Origin: Burkholderia sp. BCC0322
GTDB taxonomy: Bacteria; Pseudomonadota; Gammaproteobacteria; Burkholderiales; Burkholderiaceae
Direction: 5' to 3'
Assembly: GCF_902833045.1 (NCBI RefSeq)
Contig: NZ_CADFDU010000003.1
Coordinates: 1-64,000 of the forward strand
Length of the DNA stretch: 64,000 bases
Both the position numbers and the translations under genes were made by a program. Shown one piece after another: positions 6,905-14,837 of the stretch (position 1 is its first letter; each line of letters opens with the position of its first letter). Below the pieces are notes generated by a model that was given only the letters and a program-made list of their open reading frames with translations, did no database searches and had not been told where the DNA came from.

Positions 6905-8026
6905 ATGGCTGAACAATTATTTGACTCTACCGACGAAAGATACCTTGCTTGGATGAAGCTCCATCGCACCGGGTTCGTGTTAAACACGACGCGGAATGAG
7001 AGCACTTATGCCGTGCTTCATAAGTCTGGATGTCACCATATCTCGACCTATTCCAAGCAGTATGCGGTCAACGCATTCACCGGTGAAAATTACATCAAGA
7101 TCTGCTCGGACACTCCTGCGGATCTAGAAGCATGGAGCGAGAAAAACCGACCGCGATCAACGCTGACCCGTTGCCACACATGTCTGCCGGATGAGATGGC
7201 GCAACGCAACCTCGCGGATTCGCGGCCCAAACCGAAGTTAGCCTATTCGAAATTCTGCGCATCGCTTGGCTGCCCCATGCGCAACATCGTTTGGTCGTGG
7301 TCGGCGGTGAACCACGAACTGGGCCGAGCTGTGTTCTCGGTCTGGGAGGATGGTTTGGTTGGTGGACGTGTCGTGATGTGGCACAAAGCTGATCTCCAAT
7401 ATAAAGACCGAAACGGTGGGAAGGAGAAGATCGAGATCCTCGAGGCCTCCATCGCAAAGCGCTATGAGACCTACGGGATTCTCTGCAAGGCGAAGGACAC
7501 CGACGCTGAACCTCGGGAGCGGGCGTCATACGACGACCAAAGTCTGCTGGTTCTTCGAATAGTTGATGAGCCAGATGGCTTGATTGCGTATGTTATTGGT
7601 GAAACGACGGCGGAGGCCATTCGATTGGGGCAGGGCCTCGATCACGTCATGCCTGTCCAGTACGCGATCGATGACCTCGCAATCGACCCAGTGGGCCATA
7701 CCCAGGTCGACCGAGCGTCACACGTACGCAACGACTTCAAGCGCGATCCGGCGATAAGAGCACGTGTTATAGAACTGGCCAATGGCCGATGCGAACACTG
7801 CGGCAAGGAAGGATTTCTCACGACCGGCGGTGGGCGATATCTGGAAGCACATCACGTCATTGCTCTGGCTGACCAAGGTCACGACACGGTCGATAACGTC
7901 ATCGCACTTTGCTCGGAACATCATCGGGAAGCCCATTATGGCGCGGAGGCGGAACAGTTGGAGGCTGCATTTTTGCGGAAAATTGCGGATAGAAAGACTG
8001 GCTCGAACAAGGCCGAATCCGATTGA
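6905..8026 (+). CDS. HNH endonuclease with uncharacterised N-terminal domains
   Basis: A 373-aa protein. The C-terminal ~80 residues are an HNH nuclease: CEHCGK (296-299), a glycine turn, EAHHVIAL (His316/317), DNVIALC (Asn331, Cys336) and SEHHREAH (His339/340/344). The two Cys pairs should hold structural zinc and the HH/N/H residues form the metal-dependent active site. Residues ~10-95 form a compact domain (YLAWMKLHRTGFVLNTTR, then LHKSGCHHI and LTRCHTC) seen in other HNH proteins but without assigned function. Residues ~110-270 are a second unassigned region. The ATG lies three bases after the last IS end, so any native promoter and ribosome site have been replaced by IS sequence (only AGGGT is nearby). 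Standalone HNH proteins of this shape often act in restriction or phage defence; that role is inference. Confidence 0.75.
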   Translation: MAEQLFDSTDERYLAWMKLHRTGFVLNTTRNESTYAVLHKSGCHHISTYSKQYAVNAFTGENYIKICSDTPADLEAWSEKNRPRSTLTRCHTCLPDEMAQRNLADSRPKPKLAYSKFCASLGCPMRNIVWSWSAVNHELGRAVFSVWEDGLVGGRVVMWHKADLQYKDRNGGKEKIEILEASIAKRYETYGILCKAKDTDAEPRERASYDDQSLLVLRIVDEPDGLIAYVIGETTAEAIRLGQGLDHVMPVQYAIDDLAIDPVGHTQVDRASHVRNDFKRDPAIRARVIELANGRCEHCGKEGFLTTGGGRYLEAHHVIALADQGHDTVDNVIALCSEHHREAHYGAEAEQLEAAFLRKIADRKTGSNKAESD

Positions 8027-8231
8027 TCTCGGGTTGACGAGAGGTTGCTCGTATCTGTGGATTTAGCCAGATTTGATTATCCGTTTCGAACGGCTGCTCA
8101 AGCGGTCGGCTAGCCATGGAGCATGAGTTTGCGGTCCGCCGCCGCCTTACGTGTGAACATCCACGATGTTGTGAAGGTGCAACCTACGATTGAAGCAGCG
8201 AATGCAGATGAGATGGTTTCGCTTGCTTGAT

Positions 8232-8281
8232 CCAGCGCCTATTGCAGTGGCGCTGGTTCGGGGGCAACTCTGGGGGCAACT
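8232..8281 (+). repeat. Hairpin plus direct repeats, possible recombination site
   Basis: CCAGCGCC (8232-8239) pairs perfectly with GGCGCTGG (8249-8256) around a nine-base loop. It is followed at once by two direct GGGGGCAACT repeats (8260-8269 and 8272-8281). Arrangements of this kind occur at integrase attachment sites, but no integrase gene or second copy of a core is visible in the window. Confidence 0.35.
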
Positions 8282-8384
8282 ATTTCCGATTCGAGGTCGT
8301 GCGTATAGCTGGTGGTTGATTGGCGGCCGTATTCGATTGCCGCCGGGCCACCAGATTTCATGCGCGCGCTCGCGCAGCATGCCG

Positions 8385-8419
8385 AAAACCCGCGATGGCT
8401 TCATGCGTCGCGGGTTTTT
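8385..8419 (+). terminator. Rho-independent terminator
   Basis: AACCCGCGA (8387-8395) pairs with TCGCGGGTT (8408-8416), followed by a T run on the plus strand, with A residues on the other side, so it may work in both directions. It lies downstream of the HNH gene and upstream of the phospholipase gene. Confidence 0.8.
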
Positions 8420-8613
8420 CTTTGCGTGGACGCGAGACGAGCGTCAGGGTCAGGAAAGTACCGAGAAGGTGCCGCGTCGCAGGCAATCGAAGTATGCTGT
8501 GGCGCGGCCGTTCCGCACGCGACATCGGTTGCGGCCGAAGGAAAGCCAAACCGCCCCGCGATCCATCCGGCGGCGAGAATAAACAGACTTCGGCCGGGAG
8601 TGGGACGGCGATC

Positions 8614-10164
8614 ATGACCATGCTGCGTTCGTGGGGTGCGATTCTTTCGTTGCTGGCACTCGTTGCCTGCGCGAGCCTGCCGCCGCAGGCCGATCGCGTG
8701 CCGACGCACGCATACACCGATACGGACAACACGCGGCTGGGTAGCGCGTTCCGGCAGCAAGCCAGCACGCATCCGGGGCAGGACGCGTTTCATCTGCTGA
8801 CCGATCCGGTCGACGCGCTGGATGCGCGCGTGTTGCTGGCCGATCGCGCGGACCGCTCGCTCGACCTTCAGTACTACATCTGGCATGACGACCTGACCGG
8901 GCACGAACTGGCCGACGCGATCATTCGCGCGGCCGATCGCGGCGTGCGCGTCCGTGCGCTGCTCGACGACCTCGGCACGAACGCGGACGACCGCAAGCTG
9001 CTCGAGATCAGTTCGCATCCGAACATCGAGATCCGGCTGTTCAATCCGGTCGCCACGCGCCGGTTCAAGAAGATCGGCACCGTGTTCGAGTTCTCGCGCG
9101 TCAACCGGCGCATGCACAACAAGGCGATGATCGCGGACAACCAGGCGGCGATCGTCGGCGGCCGCAACATCGGCGACGAGTATTTCGGCGCATCGTCGAT
9201 GCTGGAGTTCGGCGATCTCGACGTCGTCGTTCATGGTCCGGCCGTGAAGGACATCTCGACCGAATTCGATACGTTCTGGAATTCCCCGTACGCGTATCCG
9301 ATCAGTGCGCTGGTCGGGCATGACGCGGCGCCGGGCGGGCTGGACCGCGAGCGCGAACGGTTACGCGATTACCTGAGGGCCATGGAGGACAATCCGTACG
9401 TGCTCGAGGCCAGGCAGCGGCTCGACCGGATCGTTCACGGGCAGGGCACGGAACTGTCGTGGGGCCACGCGACGGTGCTGTACGACGATCCGTCGAAGAT
9501 CGCGCACGCGCCGAAGGACAGCGACGGGCACCTGATGCCGCAGTTGCGGGCACTCGCATTGCAGCCCGAACATGATCTGCTGATCGTGTCGCCGTATTTC
9601 GTGCCGGGCAAGGAGGTCGTCGAGCGGCTGCGCGCGCTCACGGCGCGCGGCGTGCGCGTGACGGTGCTGACCAACTCGCTCGCGTCGACCGACGTGGCGG
9701 CCGTGCATGCGGGCTACCGGCACTACCGAAGCGATCTCTTGGCCGCCGGCGTGCGGCTTTACGAACGGCGGCCGTCGGGCGACAAGAGCATTTCGAAGCA
9801 GGTCATCATCGGGTCGTCGCGTGCGTCGCTGCATGCGAAGACCTATGTGTTCGATCACAAGAGCATTTTTATCGGGTCGATGAATCTCGATCCGCGCTCG
9901 CTGAACCTCAATACGGAGATCGGCGTTTACTGCGAGAGTCCGGCGATTGCGTCGCAGGTGGCCAACGATCTGGAAGCGCGGCTCGATCGAATTGCGTGGC
10001 GCGTCGAGCCAAGGACCGATCTGGCGGGCAACGGGCAGCTCAAGTGGATTCAGACCGATTCGGACGGCAAGGTCACCGAGCTCGATCACGAACCGGAAGT
10101 GTCCGCCGCGCGGCGGATGGAAGTCTGGTTTCTCGGGCTGTTTCCGATCGAATCGCAACTGTGA
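8614..10164 (+). CDS. Phospholipase D-family lipoprotein (cardiolipin synthase-like)
   Basis: A 516-aa protein with a lipoprotein signal (LLALVACA, lipid-modified Cys19) and two HxKxxxxD phosphatidyltransferase motifs: HNKAMIADN (His168, Lys170, Asp175) and HAKTYVFDH (His407, Lys409, Asp414). Each is followed by the usual GG/GS...N segments (IVGGRNIGDEY, then FIGSMNLDPRS). This layout matches bacterial PLD/ClsC-like enzymes, which form a covalent phosphohistidine and hydrolyse or exchange phospholipid head groups in the envelope. The chosen ATG gives the lipoprotein signal at once; the longer open frame upstream is not protein-like. It converges on the MocR gene with a 22-base gap. The substrate (cardiolipin synthesis versus phospholipid hydrolysis) cannot be told from sequence. 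Confidence 0.85.
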   Translation: MTMLRSWGAILSLLALVACASLPPQADRVPTHAYTDTDNTRLGSAFRQQASTHPGQDAFHLLTDPVDALDARVLLADRADRSLDLQYYIWHDDLTGHELADAIIRAADRGVRVRALLDDLGTNADDRKLLEISSHPNIEIRLFNPVATRRFKKIGTVFEFSRVNRRMHNKAMIADNQAAIVGGRNIGDEYFGASSMLEFGDLDVVVHGPAVKDISTEFDTFWNSPYAYPISALVGHDAAPGGLDRERERLRDYLRAMEDNPYVLEARQRLDRIVHGQGTELSWGHATVLYDDPSKIAHAPKDSDGHLMPQLRALALQPEHDLLIVSPYFVPGKEVVERLRALTARGVRVTVLTNSLASTDVAAVHAGYRHYRSDLLAAGVRLYERRPSGDKSISKQVIIGSSRASLHAKTYVFDHKSIFIGSMNLDPRSLNLNTEIGVYCESPAIASQVANDLEARLDRIAWRVEPRTDLAGNGQLKWIQTDSDGKVTELDHEPEVSAARRMEVWFLGLFPIESQL

Positions 10165-10186
10165 GCGACGCTGCCGCACGCGACAT

Positions 10187-11653
10187 TCAGCAACGCGTGC
10201 GGCCGCGCTGCTCGATGACGGCCGCGAGCTGCATCGTGGCGGTCTCGATCGTCGCGTCGTTCAGCCCGGCGTATCCCAGCACGAAGCCGTTGTACGGCCG
10301 GCCGTCGCCGACCCGATAGCTGCTCAGCGGCTGAAGCAGCAGGCCACGTGCGGCTGCGGCGCGTGCGACGTCGGTATCGTGCAGCGGCATCGCGAGATCC
10401 GCAGACAGATGCATGCCGCCCGGGCTTTCGCGAACGTTCAGCACCGTGCCGAGGTGGCGGGCGAGTGCGGCTTCGAGGCTGCTCCGCCGCTCGGCGTACA
10501 GCGTCCTCATCCTGCGCAGGTGTCGCGCAAAGAGGCCGGTGTCGATGAATTCGGCCATCGCCAGTTGATCGGCCGAGTGGCCGCGATGGACGAGTTCGCG
10601 CAGCGTGCTGGTGAAGCGTTCGACCAGAATCGACGGAACCACCATGAAGCCGAGCCGAAGGGCGGGAAACATCGTCTTGCTGAAAGTGCCGAGATAGCAG
10701 ACCGGTGCGTCGGCACGCAGGCCCTGGATCGCGGGCAGCGGCTGGCCGCCGTGGCGGAACTCGCTGTCGTAATCGTCCTCGATGATCCACGCGCCGCACG
10801 CACGTGCGTGCTCGACGAGCGCCGTGCGTCGCCGGGGGCTCATCAGCGCGCCGAGCGGGTATTGGTGCGACGGTGTCGTATAGATCAGCCGGGGCGGCCG
10901 GGTGCGCCACTGTTCGTCGGTTGGCGCCATCCCTTCGTGGTCGACTTCGATCGACACGAGCTCCAGGCCGGTCGACCGGAATGCGGTTCGGGCGCCGTTG
11001 TAGCAGGGGTTCTCGAGCCAGCCATATTCGCCGGGATCCGCCAGCATGCGCGCGCACAGTTCGAGGCTGCTTTGCGTGCCGTCGGTGATGAATACCTGGT
11101 TTGTTTCGCAGCGCACGCCTCGAGAGACCCGGATGTAGGCGGCCACGGCACGCCGCAATTCGGGCAGCCCTTCGACTGGGCCGTATGCGAGCTGGGCGGG
11201 CTTGATGACTTTCCACGCGTGCTCGATGCAGCGGCGCCATTGGGCAACGGGGAATTCATCGAGCGAAGGCAGGCCGGGAACGAACGGCAGCATGCGTTCG
11301 GGTTCGGGATCGGCGTTCTCCAGCCCGTGCACGCGCCCGGACAATCGAACCGCGGCCGGGCCGCTTTCGAGCGCAGCGCTGGAACGGCCGCGTCCGTCCC
11401 ATCGCGTGATTGTCCCGTTGCGGGTGGCCGCCACGAAACCTTCCTCGGCAAGGCGCTCGTACGCATAGACCGCCGAGTTGCGCGCGATACCCAGCTCGGC
11501 CGCGAGCACACGTGTCGACACGAGCCGCGTGCCGGGCGGGATACGCCCGTCCAGCAGCATGTCGCGCAGGCTCCGGTAGAGGGCTTCCTGCTGGCTGTGT
11601 CGTGTCGTGCCGTCCTGTCTGGAAAGCGATGAGATGAGCAGCGCGAGATCCAT
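10187..11653 (-). CDS. MocR/PdxR-type regulator with aminotransferase domain
   Basis: A 488-aa fusion of a GntR winged helix (residues ~20-90, RSLRDMLLDGRIPPGTRL, then STRVLAAELGIARNSAVYAY) to a fold-type I aminotransferase domain. The PLP-binding lysine is in YLGTFSKTMFP and an aspartate that contacts the pyridine N is in WIIEDDYDSEFR. MocR proteins sense PLP or an amino compound through this domain and act on promoters with direct repeats. The divergent neighbour is a pyridoxamine-phosphate-oxidase-like flavoprotein, so a vitamin-B6-linked target is plausible. Direct GCTGGTTCT repeats lie immediately upstream of the start codon (11656-11688), suggesting autoregulation. The second MocR in the window is at 42495. 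Confidence 0.85.
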   Translation of the reverse strand: MDLALLISSLSRQDGTTRHSQQEALYRSLRDMLLDGRIPPGTRLVSTRVLAAELGIARNSAVYAYERLAEEGFVAATRNGTITRWDGRGRSSAALESGPAAVRLSGRVHGLENADPEPERMLPFVPGLPSLDEFPVAQWRRCIEHAWKVIKPAQLAYGPVEGLPELRRAVAAYIRVSRGVRCETNQVFITDGTQSSLELCARMLADPGEYGWLENPCYNGARTAFRSTGLELVSIEVDHEGMAPTDEQWRTRPPRLIYTTPSHQYPLGALMSPRRRTALVEHARACGAWIIEDDYDSEFRHGGQPLPAIQGLRADAPVCYLGTFSKTMFPALRLGFMVVPSILVERFTSTLRELVHRGHSADQLAMAEFIDTGLFARHLRRMRTLYAERRSSLEAALARHLGTVLNVRESPGGMHLSADLAMPLHDTDVARAAAARGLLLQPLSSYRVGDGRPYNGFVLGYAGLNDATIETATMQLAAVIEQRGRTRC

Positions 11654-11964
11654 GGGCTGGTTCTAGAATTTTTCGTTGAGCTGGTTCTTTTGAAGATTCG
11701 ACGCGCATCGTATCGTTCACGTTCTCGTGGTGCCGGCCGGTGCGCGGGCATTTCCGGGGATCGTCACGGAAAGTGGCACGCGCGTATTTTGATCGATTTT
11801 GCAAGCGACTGTCGACGCGCCGATCGACCGGTTGCGCGCGCGGATACCGTAGCGATCGATTCAATTAACTTCGTAGTGCAAATATATTTAGAGAGAATGC
11901 CCGATTCTTGCCGGAACGCTGGCCGCTCGATGCGCGCAAGGGCGCACGAACAGGAAAACGAAAC
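11654..11964. other. Divergent regulatory region, MocR / PNPOx-like
   Basis: These 311 bases hold the two direct repeats near the MocR start and an AT-rich patch at about 11860-11900 suited to a promoter for the rightward gene. No ORF in it looks protein-like. Confidence 0.5.
11656..11688 (+). promoter_or_regulatory. Direct-repeat operator candidate for the MocR regulator
   Basis: GCTGGTTCT occurs at 11656-11664 and again at 11680-11688, 24 bases apart. That spacing places both on nearly the same DNA face. MocR-type proteins are known to bind direct repeats in the divergent promoter between themselves and their target. The first repeat lies three bases before the regulator start codon. Confidence 0.5.
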
Positions 11965-12624
11965 ATGAAAGACATGAAAGACCAGACCGTCATCTCCCCC
12001 GCGACCCGCACCATCATTCGTCGCCTGCCGGAACTGGCAAACCATGATCGCGACATGCTTCATCGCATCGTGGACGAGGCCTACGTGTGCCACATCGCAT
12101 TCGGTTCGGGCGAGGACACGCACTGCATCCCGACCGCGCACTGGAGGCGCGGCGATGATCTCTATATTCACGGGTCCAACGGCAGCCGGATGATCAAGGC
12201 GCTGGCGGCGGGTGCGCCGGCCTCCGTCGCGATTACGTTGCTGGATGGTCTCGTGTTGGCTAGGTCGGCCTTCAACCATTCGATGAATTACCGATCCGCG
12301 GTGATCTACGGGCGGTTCGAGATGGTGGAGGGTCGTGCGGAAAAGCTGACGGCGCTGGAGGCATTGATGGACAAGATCGCGCCCGGTCGCAAGCATGATG
12401 CGCGGCCCGGCAACGAGAAGGAGGTCAATGCGACCAGCGTGCTGCGGATTGCCCTTGCGGAAGCAGCGGTAAAAGTCGGCGATTCGATGCCGTCCGACAA
12501 GGAAGACGATCTCGCGCTCGCTGTCTGGACGGGGATCCTGCCGTTGAAGACGACGCGCAGCGCGCCGGTTCATGCCGACAGCAACATGCCGGTGCCGGAC
12601 TACGTCCGGAACTGGGCCGAGTGA
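11965..12624 (+). CDS. Pyridoxamine 5'-phosphate oxidase-family (FMN-binding split-barrel) protein
   Basis: A 219-aa protein of the flavin/heme split-barrel group. The typical small-barrel strands are YVCHIAFGSGEDTHCIPTAH, DDLYIHGSNGSRMIKAL and a following ASVAITLLDGLVLA strand. A long C-terminal region ends in WTGILPLKTTRSAPVHAD. This form (often annotated as PNPOx family or NimA-like) usually binds FMN or heme but is not PdxH, lacking the PdxH substrate motifs. A Shine-Dalgarno AGGAAA precedes the ATG; a second Met three codons later is an alternative. Its divergent MocR neighbour is the likely regulator. The reaction is unknown. Confidence 0.8.
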   Translation: MKDMKDQTVISPATRTIIRRLPELANHDRDMLHRIVDEAYVCHIAFGSGEDTHCIPTAHWRRGDDLYIHGSNGSRMIKALAAGAPASVAITLLDGLVLARSAFNHSMNYRSAVIYGRFEMVEGRAEKLTALEALMDKIAPGRKHDARPGNEKEVNATSVLRIALAEAAVKVGDSMPSDKEDDLALAVWTGILPLKTTRSAPVHADSNMPVPDYVRNWAE

Positions 12625-12762
12625 GGTGCGCGGCAAGGCCGCGCGGTATGGCCGAAAACGGCGGCGTGCGACGTGTTGCGCCGCGTTGCCTCGGCATGAC
12701 AGCGAGACACGGGTTTCGTCGGACGGCAGCGCGAATGCCACGCTGCCGTGACGAGGTGGGCT

Positions 12763-14397
12763 TCAGTCGGCGCGATGCTCGTGCGTCTCGTGCGGCGGAT
12801 GCGGCTCGTCAGGGTGCGGACGCGGTACGGGTGCGTGCTCGGGGGCCGGTTGCCGCGGCTGCGGTGCCGCGTGTTCCTGCGGCTGCGCTTCGTTGCGCGG
12901 CGGCGTTTCCTTGTGCAATTGCTGCTGAGTCTCGTTGCGTGGCTGTATTGCTTCGCGCTGCCGTTGCTGCTCCGCATTGCGTTGCTGCATTTCCTCGCGC
13001 TGCTGTTGCTCTGCCGCGTTGTGTTGTTGCATTTCCGCGCGTTGTTGCTGCTGTGTTGCGTTGTGCGGTTGCATCGCCTCGCGCTGCTGCTCGGCTTCGT
13101 TGCGCTGCTGTTGCTGCATAATCGCGCGATTTTCGTGTGCGGCGCGCTCCGGCTGTCGCTCCTCGCGCATCGCGCCAGGCGCATGTTGCGTCGACGCTTC
13201 TGCATGCGGCTCGTTCGCGCGGTTCTGCGCGAACGCGTCGGGCGACGGCCGCGCGCCGGGGCGCGTATCGTTCGCGCCGAAGTGCGGCATCGTCATCGGC
13301 ACGGCGCCCGGCTGCATCGTGTTGCGTTCGATCGTCGTGTTCGTCGTGTTGTTGGTGACGTTGCCGCCGTAGTTGTTCGTAATTCGCGTGTTGCGAATGT
13401 TGGTGATGTGGTTGATCACGGTGGTCGACTTCGACACGTACGTGGTGTGGTTGTACACCACGGCCGGACGCTGCCAGCCGCCATTCCAGCCGGGGCCTTC
13501 CCGATGCGGCGCGCCCCAGTTCATGCCCCATGCGTGCCAGCCCCAGTCGTGGTGCCCGAAGATCGCGGCGCCGACGGCGATGCCGACGCCGAACGTGATC
13601 ACGCCGGCGGCAACGACTTCTCCCGTGCTGTACGGCGGCGGCCGATACACGTAACCGGGGTAGGACGAAACCGGCTCGCCGTAGACGACCGTCGGGTTGT
13701 ACGACGGGACGTAGACGACGTCGGGCTGCGCGGATTCGATCTCGATGGCCTGCGCGGGCGGCGGTACGATCGCCGGTCCGGCGTAGACCACGGGCGCATC
13801 GGTAGCCGGCGTGTAGCCGGTCGGTGCGGCCTGCGCGACTTGCGTGACCCGCATTTGGCCGCCTGAGCGGAGATGGCCGGAGGCCTGCGCGCGCTGGCGC
13901 ATCATCTGGATCGCGTTCATCACGTCGGTGGGATCGTTGTAGTAAGCCTGGCCGAGCGATGTGGTCCAGGCCGGGTTCGACGCCATCTGCGACAGTACCG
14001 CGGGGAACGCGGTCAATGCCTTGACGGACGGATCCCACGGCTGCGTATCGGCGGCGGTCGCGAGTGCCTGCCCCTTCAGCGACGGATTCTGCATGACCCA
14101 GTTGTTGGCTGCCGTGACCTGGTCCGGATAGGTTGCACCCGCAAGCACCAAAGCGACGAGTTTGTCGGGGAAGAGTGCGATCGGCGCGACCATCTGGTAA
14201 AGCTGGTCGGCACTCGGAGGCGTGTAGGCGACGGGCGCGGATGCGGGCTGTGCTGCCGCGGCCGCACTCGCATCGCTGGCCGCTGCGGCGGCGCTGGTGT
14301 TCCCGTTCTTGTTGCAGGCCGAGAGGCCGAGCAGCGACACGATGAGGGACGACGCGATCAGCGTCCTGACGGGGCGGTGTGCACGTGCGTGGGTCAT
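12763..14397 (-). CDS. DUF3300 lipoprotein with Q-rich repeat tail
   Basis: A 544-aa envelope protein. The N-terminus is a lipoprotein signal (SLLGLSACN, Cys28), followed by an Ala-rich linker. The DUF3300 domain (residues ~55-270) shows LYQMVAPIALFPDKLVALVL, then VMQNPSLKG and PDVVYVPSYNPTVVYG. A hydrophobic glycine stretch follows (GVITFGVGIAVGAAIFG), then HHDWGWHAWGMNWG, an Asn/Thr-rich strand, and ~170 residues of Gln/Glu/Arg/His-rich low complexity with MQQ-N-A repeats. The function of DUF3300 is unknown; cell-envelope location follows from the signal. The ATG at 14397 was chosen because it starts the lipoprotein signal; open frame extends further upstream. Confidence 0.85.
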   Translation of the reverse strand: MTHARAHRPVRTLIASSLIVSLLGLSACNKNGNTSAAAAASDASAAAAAQPASAPVAYTPPSADQLYQMVAPIALFPDKLVALVLAGATYPDQVTAANNWVMQNPSLKGQALATAADTQPWDPSVKALTAFPAVLSQMASNPAWTTSLGQAYYNDPTDVMNAIQMMRQRAQASGHLRSGGQMRVTQVAQAAPTGYTPATDAPVVYAGPAIVPPPAQAIEIESAQPDVVYVPSYNPTVVYGEPVSSYPGYVYRPPPYSTGEVVAAGVITFGVGIAVGAAIFGHHDWGWHAWGMNWGAPHREGPGWNGGWQRPAVVYNHTTYVSKSTTVINHITNIRNTRITNNYGGNVTNNTTNTTIERNTMQPGAVPMTMPHFGANDTRPGARPSPDAFAQNRANEPHAEASTQHAPGAMREERQPERAAHENRAIMQQQQRNEAEQQREAMQPHNATQQQQRAEMQQHNAAEQQQREEMQQRNAEQQRQREAIQPRNETQQQLHKETPPRNEAQPQEHAAPQPRQPAPEHAPVPRPHPDEPHPPHETHEHRAD

Positions 14398-14837
14398 GTT
14401 GTGCGTTCGGTGTTGTGTCGGCGTTGGCAGATATGCGGGCCACGCGATCGGCTCGAGCACTGTGCCGCGACCGTTTGCACATGCTCCGGGGGCATCGGCC
14501 GGAGCAGGCGGCAGGGTCGGGTTCGCATGGTGGTTGTCCCGCGACGAATCGATATATCCAGTTAAACGCACGACGCGCGCGGAAGTTGTCTGGGTGTTGT
14601 GTAACAGTATGTGTACCCTGCAGTCCGTAAGCGGGTTGGTACGAGCAAAGCAAGAAGTATGAAAGTTGCTTGAGCAACAATTGCAAGGTTGGCTGGCGCG
14701 TCGCTGCGCCGCGAGATTACGCGGAACGCAAAAAAACCGCGAAGGTTTTGCAGCCTTCGCGGGTTGTTCGGACGATCCCATCCGATTCCATGCGTGCGCG
14801 ACGGTGCACACGCGGAACCGGGGCGGTCACCGCTCCA
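14398..14837. other. Intergenic between DUF3300 and S53 peptidase genes
   Basis: It holds the leader of the DUF3300 gene (with a short AT-richer patch near 14550) and, at 14730-14763, the terminator of the S53 peptidase gene that reads toward it. No separate gene was seen. Confidence 0.6.
14730..14763 (-). terminator. Rho-independent terminator of the S53 peptidase gene
   Basis: On the minus strand CCGCGAAGG pairs with CCTTCGCGG around a short loop and is followed by seven T. It lies about 75 bases downstream of the peptidase stop codon. Confidence 0.85.

Larger units (their letters stand above)
8027..8613. other. Intergenic boundary between accessory DNA and core
   Basis: I see no credible gene in these 587 bases. 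They contain a hairpin with adjacent direct repeats (8232-8281), an intrinsic terminator (8385-8419) and the leader of the phospholipase gene. Base composition shifts from mixed to core-like high GC across this interval, so the edge of the accessory region probably falls here. A sequence ending in CCACCA at 8347-8352 resembles a tRNA end, but no cloverleaf could be built. Confidence 0.5.

Noticed and set aside
8301-8353. Possible tRNA 3' end (sequence ending CCACCA)
   Set aside because: No acceptor-stem partner, anticodon arm or standard T-loop could be built.
9947-11632. 561-codon plus-strand frame crossing the phospholipase and MocR genes
   Set aside because: Runs over two real genes in other frames and has no protein family signature.
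12935-13130. CRISPR-like or tandem repeat array
   Set aside because: The repetition is codon-level Q/E/R/N repetition in the DUF3300 tail, not regular repeat-spacer units.
12748-13866. Long plus-strand open frame opposite the DUF3300 gene
   Set aside because: It is rich in Arg/Val/Leu without domains and mirrors the minus-strand gene, a GC-driven shadow.
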